Shown here: piece by piece, positions 11,013 to 23,215 of the stretch | How the letters are laid out: the number at the start of each line of letters is the position of its first letter | Position numbering within the stretch: position 1 is the first letter of the stretch | NCBI GenBank assembly: GCA_027946365.1 | Contig: JAPEUQ010000002.1 | Location: 496,001 to 560,000, forward strand | Source: Kalmusia sp. IMI 367209 | Taxonomy: Eukaryota > Ascomycota > Dothideomycetes > Pleosporales > Didymosphaeriaceae | Length of the DNA stretch: 64,000 nt | Direction of reading: 5' to 3' | Notes under the pieces: generated by a model | Told to the model about the DNA's origin: nothing | The model's input: only the letters and a program-made list of their open reading frames with translations | The model's database searches: none | Translations under genes and position numbers: made by a program

Positions 11013-12249
11013 GGGGAATTGCCGAGGCGTGATCGGGGTAACAAAATTTGGCTTCGAATGGAGTGAGATCCAGCTCTATGGTCCAATCTGCAACACGAGT
11101 TCGAGGGAATACCAAGCAGTACGATGACGGTTGAAGCTGAAAGTCGGGTTTTGGAGAATGCGCACCAAGCAGGCCAACGGTGGATGGGTGGATGGGCGCT
11201 GGGGAGGTGGTGACTCCAGAAATGGGGGCTAAATTAATACACTCGCAGCCACTGCAAAAATGCGCCAAGGACAAAGGTGAAATGGAAGCGTAAACGTTAC
11301 GATTTCACACTTGAGGAGTCAGTCTACGGTGCAGTCATGTGCATAATTCGGAAGACTCACAGGCCGAGAATAGAGTTCAACCAATATTGGAGTTTCCGAT
11401 GGCAAACGGGCAGATGCAGCTTTGTAGCACGGTGGCTTCCACGCCGTTGGACGAGGATCGTTGGCAAGACGTGGGAAACGGGAGAGATGGGCGGGGTTTG
11501 CGTGCGGGCGGGCGAGTGCAGCTTCCCCCACAGATGACGATGCTTAGTCAGAGGCGGTTGCGTGGGTGAGTGTCCGGTGTGGACAGCAGGTCGAGAGAGA
11601 GAGAGAGAGAGAGAGTAGCACTGCGTCTGTGGTGCAGTGGCAGATGCGAAGGCCCCTAGGATGAGTAGAGGGTCAGTCGCGAGGATGGACGGGTAGAAGA
11701 GGTGGTGGTGAAGAACACACGTACCACTAGTGGAGGTGCAGAGGCCCGATATCAGTGGAGCGAGGTCAAGGTCAGTGTCGAGGTACCAGGGGCGAGGCAC
11801 AGTGATATGTGCAGTGCTATTGTCGGGTGGGCGAGTTACGCAGGGCTCAGGGTGATGCTGGGCGGAGCAGCCACAGCGGTGCCCTGGTGAATAATAAGGA
11901 GGGCGGGGAATAGCAGCGTCGACGGCGGCATCAGTACCAGCTCGCAACCGGCATGGGCCTGCCTCTGCGCGGCGAGCAGCAGTGGAGCAGCGGGCGGAGC
12001 GCGTTGGTATTGGCGGTCGGAGAATATACGGGGCTGGGTGCGCGCGGGCAGTTTTGGGCGAAGGTTAGGGACAGCTTAGGGACAGGATAGGGCAGGTCAA
12101 GCGCGAGGGTCTGCAGCAGGACGAAAGGTGCAGGTGAAGCAGTGGCTAGGTGGTGAGTGTGTTGGGGGAATTGTGCAGCTTTCTCTGCGGCCATGACACA
12201 CTGCGCCGTCTGGCGTTCGACGAGGCCTTTCCTGCTTGGGCCGACCGTC
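11013..12249 (-). promoter_or_regulatory. Proximal upstream region of the WOPR gene
   Basis: This is the 5' flank of the minus-strand WOPR gene. It has no convincing coding frame and contains a (GA)n tract. Members of this family are known for long leaders and large autoregulated upstream regions, so 5' UTR plus promoter is the natural reading. No individual factor site is assigned. Confidence 0.45.
11593..11615. repeat. (GA)n microsatellite
   Basis: A pure GA dinucleotide run of about 11 units, roughly 580 bp upstream of the WOPR start codon. GA/CT tracts are common in fungal promoters and leaders. A regulatory role is inference only. Confidence 0.9.
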
Positions 12250-13600
12250 CTTGATAGGACTGGGGAGTGGGTAGCGTCACGATGGCCCCTGTTGCTGCTT
12301 GCTGCTATTCCCTGAAGAGGAGGCTTCTGTCGAGCGTCGCACAGCCCTGCTGGGGATGTTCGCCGCCAGCCCCGTCCACCCGCTCACGTTCTGGCCCTTG
12401 AGACGATCAGCACGAGCCCCTGCCTGCGCGACCGACTCCACTGCTCTGACGAGCCATCCCGGACCAGACGGGCGCCGTGAGATTTGCGATGGGCGTTCCT
12501 GGACGGCCGCGCGCATCTCCCTCGCCCCCTCTCTCCCCAGAGCATGCCGGAAGCGCACCCGTGGCACAGCACAAGGCCGCTTGGTCGGACCCAGAGTAGT
12601 CGAGCACAGCAGTCAAGCAACCAGGTCGCCGTCGGTAGGTAGGTCGGTCGGTCGGCTGGGGGGCAAGGGTGGGTGCGGAGGGCGGCCAAGAGGAGGACCG
12701 CACGCGGACAGGGAACAGGCACAGATGTCAAACATGGCGAGCCTGGACGGAAGAAGACGCAGAGTGCCGTTGGCACGACCGGCGCGCCCTGGTGCTCGCC
12801 GCCATGGCTGGTCCGGCAGGTCCAGCATGCGCGGAGTCGGGACGATGCGCTACTACGCGAGCTGCGTTTCACGCCTTTTCGCCGACCCTTGCCCGCCCGT
12901 CGACAGCGCGGAAGCTCCTCTCCGCCCGCACCATCAGCCTGCTCCCCCTCCCTCCCTCGAGCGCGCGCTGCCGTCCGTCGCCAGAAGAGCGCGCCGTACC
13001 TCTCTGCCCGTCCCAGCGCCGCGTGCGGCCTATCGACGGCGGCCTGCATGCGCGCCCAGAGAGCAGCCCAACGTCGACGCCGCCGGGGAAGAAACAGGGC
13101 CCGTGGCGGGCGGGGGCGCGCAAGCAACGAGGCAGCATGCGCACTGGCGAGAAGCAACTGCACGTCCGTCACACCCCAAGTCACGCCCTCAGCAGCGCAC
13201 CAGCGCACCGTGCCCGTCAAGTGCCCGTCGCCGAACCTGCCTGCCGGCCTCCTCTCTGCGCGCGGGCAGCCCAGTTCCAGAGCCGCCGTGCCGCATGCGA
13301 ACCCAGACGCCTCAGCACCACACTCGACTGCCGCGTCGTCCCTCAGCTGAAGCCGTGTGGCGTCGGCGGGAGCGTCGCAGGCGGAGGTTTCCAGCGTCCA
13401 GCATGCGTCGCAAGACGTCGAGCGGCGTGGAGGCATGAAGGACCCCCTCCCGACTCCCTCAGCCGCGAATCACAGTGGACCACCCTGGTGACGAGCGTGG
13501 GCGGGTGCAGGAGCCTGCGGGTGCCGCATCACGCCTGCGCGGTTCCGCTGCTGCTGCTGCTGCTGCTGCTGATGAAATCCTTGCCGGTCACGGTCGCGGT
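12250..13600. other. GC-rich island with mutually overlapping long frames
   Basis: This stretch is visibly far richer in G+C than its surroundings. It carries long open frames on both strands at once (for example + 12299-13438, + 12669-13874 and - 12384-13436), all R/P/A/S-rich with no domain. High GC alone removes stop codons, so these frames are not evidence of genes. A (GGTC/GGTA)n patch lies near 12634-12657 and a CTG run at the right edge. It may be a distal control region or the leader of an unseen transcript. Confidence 0.5.
13548..13571. repeat. (CTG)8 trinucleotide repeat
   Basis: Eight perfect CTG units at the right edge of the GC-rich island. It does not lie in a supported coding frame. 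Confidence 0.9.
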
Positions 13601-13874
13601 TCTCGCAGGCACTGCTGGCCTGTGGGCGGTTTGGCAGCAGACGGGATCGGGTTGCCTTGCCGTGCGCCAGAAACTTGTAGCTATTCGGCCCGACAGAGCC
13701 AGCTACGCTTGCATCAAAGCGACAATATTTGACGATGCTTCTTCCACGAGGGTCGTTTACAGGAAGACCCCCAAGGTCGCTATTTTTGATGGGCAGGATC
13801 GACCGGCGCGCTGCCGCGATTCAGTTCACCCTCGCTCCTTTCATCACATCGCACGAGCTCGGCGCGGGGCCTGA

Positions 13875-14853
13875 ATATCACCCGCTTCTGGTTAGAGGAG
13901 ACGGCGTTCCCTCCAAGGAAGGAAATCCGCTGCTCAGCTGCATGAGAACTGAATCGTCGCTGCGTCCTGCTACCACAGCAGCTGAGGCAAAGAAGAGTTT
14001 CAGTGCCAGCGACGACCTCTTCGCTGCGTCGTCAAATGCCATCTCTGCAGGGCGCCGGCATGAACGTTGGGATAGACTTAACTTTCCATCTCAAAGAGGC
14101 TGAGTGAACCACAGAGGCGGATTCCTTAGCCCGCCGTTACAGAGGCTATCGCTGACGCACGAGTCGACCTGCCTCCCACGCTTGGAGAAAGCAATGGTCG
14201 AATCATGCGGGGGAATCATGCTTGGAACATGCTTAATAGAGTCAACTATGGACACGACTCGCCTTACATGTCCAACCCAGACCCCTCTACCCACTCTCCT
14301 GCAAATCAAACGGTCAAACACGCTGCAAGTCATACCCAAAGGTTTCAATAACACCAGCGGTATCGGAGTCTCAATGCCCTCGAGAACACGCTTACAGTCG
14401 GACCAACTGCCGTGATCGCCTGCTTGGATCAAATACCGACATGTCGCCATGCAAGGCCGTTATTCCAGGCTCGGCTTGGATGTCTCATTTCCGGTGTTGC
14501 CCACCATCCTGCAGAGATGTTCTCGAAGCCCGCGTATACGTTCCGCAGGGCCTCTGAATCAACAACCCTTCTGGCATCTCCAGCCGTCGCAAGCCTTGTT
14601 CATGCCGTCACTTGTCGAAATCACTATTCGTACTCCTTGTCGTTTTTCGCTTCAAGCCGACCCGAACCTCAGACGCAAGTCCTGGAGGCAGCCGCAATAG
14701 GGCAAGTTCTGCCCGCCTTATCATGCGATGACTCGTCCCGCTTAGAGACAGCAAACAACGCGGTCCCTACAATACGAGCCCAACTAATCTCGGCTGGAAT
14801 GGGTTTTTTTAGTTCAGGCAGCCGACCAAAAATCTGCACACCGCACACACTAA

Positions 14854-14889
<36 letters not shown>

Positions 14890-17800
14890 TCCGAATGCCT
14901 TGCACTTCCAAAAGGTGATATGCTCTAGGCGTTGTCACTATCACCCTACACAGTCGCCGTCATGTACAAGCAAGTTGACATAGTAATTGTTTCTGCCCAA
15001 TGTCCCAGTGTGTCAAAATGGGTCGCAATCTCATACGACCAGCTCCCTGCTAAGCTGTGCAACAAGACACCCCATCGTTGAACTTGGTCTCAGCTTGCAA
15101 CAACATCACATTAGGGCAATATGGCTGCATACGGTGACTAACACAGCTAGCGTTTCTGCACTTCTTAACAATTGTGCAGTCCGACGGAGGTCCAGAGCTT
15201 AGCATCACAGCAGCCATACGCTTGCTGCTTGGTGAAGACTTTTCCGCCCCACGCAGCGGAAGTTCAACCACAGCACGCGGGAGTTCTTGGCAGACGTGGG
15301 CTACAACTGCGCCGGCGTGCCGTTATCACCCGCCCTCAGCCCTCTTTTCAGGTACATTATTATATTGAGGCGCAATAAAAAAGTGGATTCTGGGGAATGG
15401 CACGAATTGTGAAAGCAGCCCAAGTCCAGGTCAATCCTTCCAGCCACAATGTACGTAGCGAGCTCTAGGGAAACGCCACCGCAACCTATCACACCGTCCT
15501 ACCTATTGTTTCGATACTTTCGACATCCGATAATTGGGAATCTCCCGAGCTTTCATCGACCCCGCATGATCTAATGATCTTCGTTATCATCATCATAATC
15601 ATCATCACCCTCGATCTTCTGATACACATGACGCCATCGCTTCGCGCAGCGAAGGACCTGGTCGTGGCTATTGCCCCTCGTGTGCTTGTACCTGCTAGTG
15701 CCACTGCAGTAACGCTCCACAAGTAGTTCAGACCAAAGCAGGCTTGAGGAACGGGGATTTTCTTGTCTGGAACTGGTGCAGCAAGCCCTGCCCTGCACAG
15801 CGCCGGCCAGGTACTAAACTCTATTTGTAACGGAGCGGACGTCGCGCGCTAGCATTTAGTCGGTGGCTGGATTGGAACAAAGCCGTAGATCCCTTTAGTG
15901 CGCGAAGCTCATGATCTTCGAGCGACCTGTCGATCATGTCCAGTTTAGCGCAAGCCCATTGGGACTCTCGACACAGACCAGCACGTGTCCACCAACGCTT
16001 TAGGCGCACCGGTCACAGGGACAAGATCATGCATGTTACTGCAGTCAATACCGTCCAAGTCAGTCCACTTCTGCAGCACTTATGCGGGCATAGCTGATAC
16101 TCAACAGTTTCGTTGACAGTGCGAGCCGTCTAAAACGCCTCGACAGATACCGGTTCCCCGGCCATGCCTTACTTCTTTTGTGTCCAGATAATGCAGCGCA
16201 TGGCACGTTTATTGCACGTGGGTGGTGACTCGAGCTGTCACGCCAATGCTGTTTCAAGATAACGCAGCTGCGAACGCGACACATTGGACTTGGTTGCCCC
16301 CTGCGGCCTTTTGACATACGCCTAATGCACGTCTCGAGGTGATTCACAGATGCTTCTGATTAGCTTGTATACATCAGTCCGTGAAGTAGCAGTCCCCCTC
16401 CACTGTGGGTCTTGTTCACAACCCTCTTTCTTGTTACGATAACGTCCGCCTCACGATGCTATGCGTGCCACACAATTTTGGTAGCGCTACGGATAGAGTG
16501 CTCCGGCCAATCTCCGATCAATTCATTTTGCAGGAGCTTCCAGTCACCCATCATCATCGCGCGACACTGACAAAATTGCGCAAGACAGGCTTCCAAGCCT
16601 TTGTCACGCCTCGGAAAAACACAACATCATCATAGGCAGTGTCATAAGAACCTTGTTTGTTCACTATGGTGGAGAGCACAGTGGGGAAACGCCATAAACT
16701 TTCTCCCGTTGTATCAGCTTACGGGTCAACAGAGGGCCGTCTGTGCCCTTCGGACCATCCCATGGCCGTGCTTCTCGGGGTCTCTGTCCATGTTCCTCAC
16801 GCCTCACTGTGAGGTCGCTAACTGATCTGTTCGTCACTGTCTTCTCAATTGATGAGAGGAACGAACCCAGGGCGATGACCCCGACCGTGCGGGTATTTCC
16901 GGTGCGGACCGTCTCAAGACGACGCCGCCTAGCAAACGACCACGATCAAGCAGTCACTGTTGAAGACTTGCATATTGGATTCATGCTAGCGGAAAGCTCG
17001 AGCGAACTAGATGCATGGTTTGCTATCAGCACAATGCAAGTCACGCGGATATTCCTACGCCTAACCCCTCCTTCAGGTTCCGAAAAGGACACTACCCGAT
17101 CAACAATCACACTTTCACGGCTATCCCCAATGGTGGCGACCACACCTTTGTCGCCCTTACGCTTCGGTCTCTGCGTTGTCCCTGTATTGATCAACTTGCT
17201 TCTTTTTGTACCGCCGACCGAGGCCGAGATCATGGTCTGATGTCGACGTATGTCAACGGACTATGTAAAGCTAGCAATGCTTGCGACCTTGAACATTTCC
17301 GCTTCCGCGATCGGGGCCTGCTTGTGGAAAGCACTTGGGAGGGGCTGAATCAGCGTCAAACCCGGCCGCTGTTTGATCCTTTGCTCAAGTGTGTCGTCGC
17401 GGGCGATGGAATACGATGACAAAGAGCGCCAACGTCTGGGCCTGTGTTGGTAATCAGACTCCTGAAATCGCAGGGAAATAAAGGACACAGCTCATTCTGC
17501 AACTATCGCGACAAACACTGACTCGTTTTTACTGAGTTTGTGCTGTCTGCAGGTGGACTTTCGAACTCTAGGGAACTCGTATCGGATCAGAGGGCAACTG
17601 CTCAGTTAGAGGTGCAAGCGAATGCAGGCAATGACAAACACATGTTTCTTGGCTCGAATCTGCAGCTGCTTCGACACTCCGCATTTATTGGACGTATCCT
17701 AGCATAAACTCGCTGTACGTGATGAACGGATAGCTACCGTGCGGGAGGAATGATCTCTGCACCGTTTTGATCGGCGCGCACTTTCTGTCAGTAGGACTGC

Positions 17801-18561
17801 GGCCCCGCATATGCAGAAGGTCCCTGACGTATGTTGATTGATGCCCTACGATAGATTAATTGTTTTCATTCGGGGGCGATGCCGTTACTTGGATTATGTG
17901 CCAGAGCTTCCCAAGAAGCAAGCTTCCTCCTCATCCTATTCGTTCCTCCAAGCTCTTTGCCGCCCTCTTCCTCCAGCACAAACCACCTACACGGTTCGTA
18001 CAGAGGACTAGACACATATTGCGGCCCGATTAATCCCTGGATAGGCAACAAAAGATGAGGAATTTTCTGCCAATTCGCGTCTGGTGGGTGTATCTTGCAG
18101 CGGGGCGTTGAGCACGGCTGGTCAATGCAAGGCAGATCGACAGAAAGGTGCGTAAACCTACGCGAAGCCGAGGAGATACTGAACATTCCCAACCAAACAC
18201 GTTTGTGCCAAGAGATGTCTTTATCGAACGCTGTTCAGATAGGCATCTGTTTCGATTGCTATGGTGAAGGACCTAGTCAATTTCTGTGCTTCTTTCTACC
18301 ACACTGGAGAATGCCCTTGATCGTGTCTGGAGTGCCTTGGATAACGATCCCCTCGTGCTGAACATATGCCCATGAATGCAGTATATTTAAGAGCTTTAAC
18401 TACAACTTGCTATGTATCGGACAGGTGCGGCGTTTGCCTCACGTTGTGACGAACCAGGTCTCTATCGCGCCTGCCCTCGCTGCAGTATCCATTAGCCTCT
18501 TGCCACTCACTCTTCTCGTCTACATTGCTGTCCGGTACACGACAAGACCAAAGCACAAGAC
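13875..18561. other. Long stretch without a supported gene
   Basis: About 4.7 kb in which many short frames occur on both strands, none with a domain or a coherent exon chain. Longer frames at 14412-14918 (+) and 16743-17240 (+) overlap equally long frames on other strands and have no recognised motif. A (CAT)12 run is listed separately. A looser CAT/CAA-like tract lies near 15588-15608. I see no tRNA or transposon ends. Confidence 0.45.
14854..14889. repeat. (CAT)12 trinucleotide repeat
   Basis: Twelve perfect CAT units in non-coding sequence. On the minus strand it would read as a poly-Asp run in one frame, but the surrounding frame has no other support. Confidence 0.92.
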
Positions 18562-20016
18562 ATGGACGACTTCATCGAAGAAGATGCACAGAGCTTCACC
18601 TCGAGTACAAGGTATCAGCCGAACGCGCAGAGCTCAGGCGTTGGCAGTCAGACGCCGTCGCAACACTTCGCCGGTGAATCTACGAACTGTACTGATGAAG
18701 AGCCAGAGGCGGATTCAGAGACGAGTGGTACGCCAGCAGCGCGACCGAGGCGAGGAGCGGTGACGATGCAGCCCTCCACATTCGGGGTGCCGCACATCGA
18801 GACCTAGGATGCGTCTATGACATCGCGGACGAGTAGTCGAGCGAGGATAGGATAAAGGAGCTCATCCGGTACGCCCGGTTTGAGACCCAGATGCCCACCG
18901 CCGGCGAGGCGTCGCAGGCAGACGATGTTCCGAGTTGCTTAGAAGACGTCGGTGTCCTGTCGGGCCCCATGCCAGATGGAAGCGATCAAATTGCAAATCT
19001 CGTCAAGGCGGTCGAGCACGATAGGTTCATTCCTCTCACCGAACAGATGCTTTACGGCCAAGGTTCAGAGCGGTTCGAAGATAGGCCAGTATTACGCAGA
19101 CATAGCTGAAGACAACTAGAACTAGGTGTCTGTAATAACGCTGTGCAGCACGCCTGAACAAGTCATTCGCAAGCTTACGTGCGGTAACCCCGAGGACGCG
19201 TATGGTGCAGATCCCGATCTGGAGATGTTCCTAAATGGCTTCCAAGCACACGGTAGCAAGCACTCATGTATTGACACACGGGTGCTATCATTGACGACGG
19301 ACAAGACGCGTCGAGTCGCCAAATGATTGCTGAGGTACATCTCGGAGGACCTGGGAGTCACAAAGCACGCACGATGCGCAGAGTCGTTTCGAAGACATCC
19401 CGCTCAAAAGACCGAGTACATAATGTCCGCATGTTTTGCCAATAGCTAGTCGTGCAATGTGATAAATATGACACAGGCGGCGACCCTTGAAGCCGCTCAT
19501 GTACACTGTAGAAGCTGGCCGGTGAAAGCGCCAGCATGAACCTGCGGTAAATTTTCCAATTATCTGGACACACTGGTTCAAGCGATCTGTAACGTGCTGT
19601 TGAGCTGCGGTGCTCACAAGATGCGAATCTTCTTCGACCCATATCTTCTATACGAGAAGCAGCAGGCTCCCATCGCAGATATACTCCTGACCAGAATACC
19701 AGGCGCTTACTGCAATGCCAGAGGCGGATTCTGCATCGACATCGCGGGGAAGATAATGCAGAGTTTACACTTCAAGCTTCTAGCGACAGAGGAAGTTAGG
19801 ATCGACCATTGGAATGATTTGGGTGTGTCGGTCACTAATGATACACCCCCATAGAACTTAGCATAGATCGAGACAAGGCTTACTTTGCGCCCAAGGAAGA
19901 ACAGCGCCGCCAAGCTGATGAGATGGCGAAGCAGCGAACAGCTACTTCAGTGGCTAAAATTACAGAGTACTACGAAACACATTAGGAGTACAAGGATGAT
20001 CAATACTGGTAAGTAG
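18562..20016 (+). pseudogene. Decayed protein-coding gene, family unrecognised
   Basis: Successive plus-strand blocks look like pieces of one protein broken by stops and frame changes. A block from 18562 (MDDFIEEDAQSF...) ends at 18807. A second from about 18855 (RIKELIRYARFETQ..., through MPDGSDQIANLVKAVEHDRF) ends at 19109. A third from 19126 has an internal stop at 19324 and continues to about 19450. A fourth from about 19560 (LDTLVQAICNVLLSCG..., ARGGFCIDIAGKIMQSL..., EEVRIDHWNDLG) stops at 19854. After a frame change a fifth runs KAYFAPKEEQRRQADEM to about 20010, with a TAG at 19983. The residue pattern (amphipathic, charged, few rare residues) is much more protein-like than flanking DNA. 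I do not recognise the family, so transposon origin or an ordinary dead gene cannot be separated. Confidence 0.55.
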
Positions 20017-23000
20017 ACGAGGGACGAGAGTACGTGCGCTATCCAAGGGAGTTATGGGAGTAACCCAGAAATGAGTTCAGCGATTAAATCTTATCTTACA
20101 AAATAAAGTACTGCAATTCTATATCTCACTATTCAGAGGTCAATGATGTGCGAATGAAGTCTCGGATTTTTCGATAGGGAAAGTCAAATGAAATTAGATG
20201 GCCGCCCAACCCGCAGGCCTCCCACTGCTCAACCACTCCCGTTCATTCCCAAAACAGGAGCAAGCAGGTGAAGCATACCATACCATCACGTTGACTACTT
20301 CCTGCCATGCATGGGCTTTGGTGGGTTCTCCACCAACTAGTAGGCGTTTTTCCCCCATGCCGCGTCAACTGTAGATCCTTCGGCGAGCCAGCCAAGCAAC
20401 CTTTCTCGCCTCGTCTTGCACGACAAGCTTCGCTTCGCGCATAGACGATTAGACTGGGAACGCCGGGAATAAGCTTCTCTCTTCCTGTCCGGCAGACTAC
20501 ACTTGCCCTTCGCATGTGATTTCACGTCACACTGAACACAGTACTGGCCGGTGGTGTTGGAAGCTATCCTGCCAACACATTCTGTAGTACCCACTCGCAT
20601 TCTAGACTTTGTGCAGTTCTTTATTGAATTAATACGCTTGCGGCGTTTTCGGTGGCGATCCAAGTATCGAGCAGTTACTTTGTGCGGCATAGACTTGCTG
20701 CATCTGCTGCACTACCTCGGCTTGAGCAGCTCTCAAATCACTCAACTACCTAAGGTTTGTTCGCTCATCGTATTGATGAGCTTCGTCCAGTCGACTTCGG
20801 ACACGAGGAGTGAACTCCGTCCGCTGGTGTTCGCTGAGGTCTGAGAAGGGCTAGTGACGGCTGTTCGTGAAGGAGGTGGACGGTTGGGTCATGTCGCTGG
20901 CGATGCGGTACCAATACTTTACCTTGCAGCCGCCGGATCTCTGCGCCTGCAGCAAGCTTCATTCGACCTGGGCGGATTGTGGCTTGCAGCCCGTCTGGCC
21001 GTGTCGCGGTGGCGATGTCATCACGCCCAGTCATCTCTGACAGGCTACTGTCACCTTCCTCCTTTCTCTCGTAGGAATGCATTTGCATCCTTAGCAGCCA
21101 TGGCAGATACCTGTGCTTGATTTGCTCGTTCCGACAATGAGCCCTCTCCATTGTAGCAAGCGGGAATGGTCGGAATGGCGAGGAAAGCCCCAATAATGCG
21201 AGGGGCAAAGATTTTCGCTTCTTGTTAAGAGTGCATCTATCAGGCAGTCGAGACTGCCACTGCCATGCAGACGCATTATGCCCCGAAGCTCATACGTCAC
21301 TCTTCTTACGACGTTGCGAGACGCATGGAGACCCTTCGTATGTTCGTTCGCTGAAGTCTTCGTTCGGAAGCACGGCGTGAGAATCGTTGATCGCAGGCAA
21401 GCGCCCAGAAAACAGAGCCAGAAAATGCCTCTTATCTTGTCAATGAGACGTCGTCATGTCATTCTACGGAAGTCGTGGTAGTTCGGTGACCATGTGTTGG
21501 GAGGGTGCGACGAATGTCACCCATGGTGGTCATATAAGCTTCTGGTTCCTCAAATTCTGAGGCGCTGCTACTCGATCCACGCATTTGTATCCCTCACTTT
21601 TGTTTAGAACTCGGCAATGGGCTTCCTGCACCTCCCTCAAGATGCCTTGAGCTTACTCAACGTTCACCGCCTGCTTCGCATATTTCTGCTCTCTATAGTC
21701 ATCCCTCAGCTTCTCGTTTGACCACCTGTCTTCTATCCCTACGGACTAAAATTCTTATGGTTAGGATTGTATAACCGCGGTTCACTTCTACGCCCCATCT
21801 ATCTTGACAAAACTGTGCATAGTTACGGGATCCATAAGCTACATCCCTTCACTGCGCTTGACCCTGCTAGCACATCGTGAAGATGACTTTCAGTATTGAT
21901 GTGACTTTTTGACAAAGGTACGATGGGACCTCGGACTAACACGTCCTAGAACATCTCAGGAGGTGACCTTCTGTGAAACTTTGAAGGTTCTCATAACACG
22001 GTTTCCTCTGTGTGGCCTCCTTAACACGAATCCAAATTAGACAGCACTACAAAACTCTTGTGCTGATACCCAACGAGTTCTTTCTATAACATGCCCAGTC
22101 CTGACCATCTGCGCGACCTTCTTGGTGTAACGTGTGTCTGACGAGAACGAGTAAGCAAACATAATCAAGGAAGAGGCGTTGTCTGAGCACCCAGGATCCA
22201 GTAGCCCGTCCAGGAGCAAGAGAAAATTGTACAGGCGCCTTGCAGGATCTCCGGGTGTATGGTCTGCTAGAATCATCGGACTCGTCACTGAGGTCTGAAC
22301 AACTGGAGCACGTGGAGGCTGTCATACAAGGCTTCTTCGACGATTCAAAGGCAAGCCCCTAGCTTACTCGGATCACTTGAGCAGCTATAACTTCTTGAAG
22401 CTGCTCTAAAACATTGGTGCAAGAATTCCAATTTCATGGGCTTAGTATGGGTAAATCACCGTTCTTCGACAGCTATCGTGCCTCTCTGATCTGTCGAGAC
22501 TTTATTTCTTTTGGAGGTTTTCGTTACATGTTACATGGAATCTAGTATGTCAAAATGCTCGAAATGTGGTAAAATCATAAACATGTATTCATAACGCGCA
22601 ACGTGTGGAAGATGAATCACCAGAGCTCAAGCGTGTTCAGAACACGCCCTTAAATTGAGGTGTAGCATCCAACAGTAGGAGCATGCTCAGGCTTGTATAC
22701 AGATTCATTGTCACCAGAGTCTGAATGTTACAATGTCGGTACAATCTTGTACATATTTCTGTACGACATGCCGTGCATTCCATGGGTGTTTGACAACGAT
22801 GACTAATTTTGAAGCTCTTCGCTGTGGAGCAGCTTCGGCGTTGTCTACGCAGATATGGACTGCTATATGATGACTGAGGCATTGGAAATACTGCAAAGGT
22901 AAAAGAGGGTGATAAAGATCGAGGATGCTGCTGTGTCGTTGATGTGGCTGGCAGGCGGGCCGAGCGTCGACTCTCACTTTGGAGCGACGCGACGTCACCA

Positions 23001-23215
23001 CCAGGCTCACCCCATGATTCGGACAGGACACCTAGAGATTAACCTAGCACCCATATTCCTATATCATAATCGGCCTTCCAGGAGGGAGGTAGCGACTGCA
23101 TGTACTGGAAGTCCTTATTTGGGAGCTAATTCAACGAGACGTCGCATTAGCTAGGCAGGCGACAGCAACGACGTTCCACACTGCAACGCGCCACAAAGTC
23201 TCTTGCACCTCTGAT
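20017..23215. other. Intergenic stretch, nothing supported
   Basis: About 3.2 kb with short frames only. A basic minus frame at 20337-20690 and frames at 20551-21208 overlap one another and show no domain. The last few hundred bases should contain the promoter of the alpha/beta hydrolase gene. Confidence 0.45.

Noticed and set aside
12299..13874. Long ORFs of 350-400 codons on both strands
   Set aside because: They overlap in several frames and both strands inside a GC-rich island, where stop codons are rare by composition; no domain is present.
14854..14889. Poly-Asp coding run on the minus strand
   Set aside because: Simply the complement of a (CAT)12 microsatellite; the surrounding frame has no support.
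19060..19085. B-box-like GGTTCGAAG
   Set aside because: Sits inside the decayed coding region with no cloverleaf around it.
20337..20690. Basic minus ORF considered as a transposase fragment
   Set aside because: No catalytic motif, no terminal inverted repeats, and overlapping frames are equally open.
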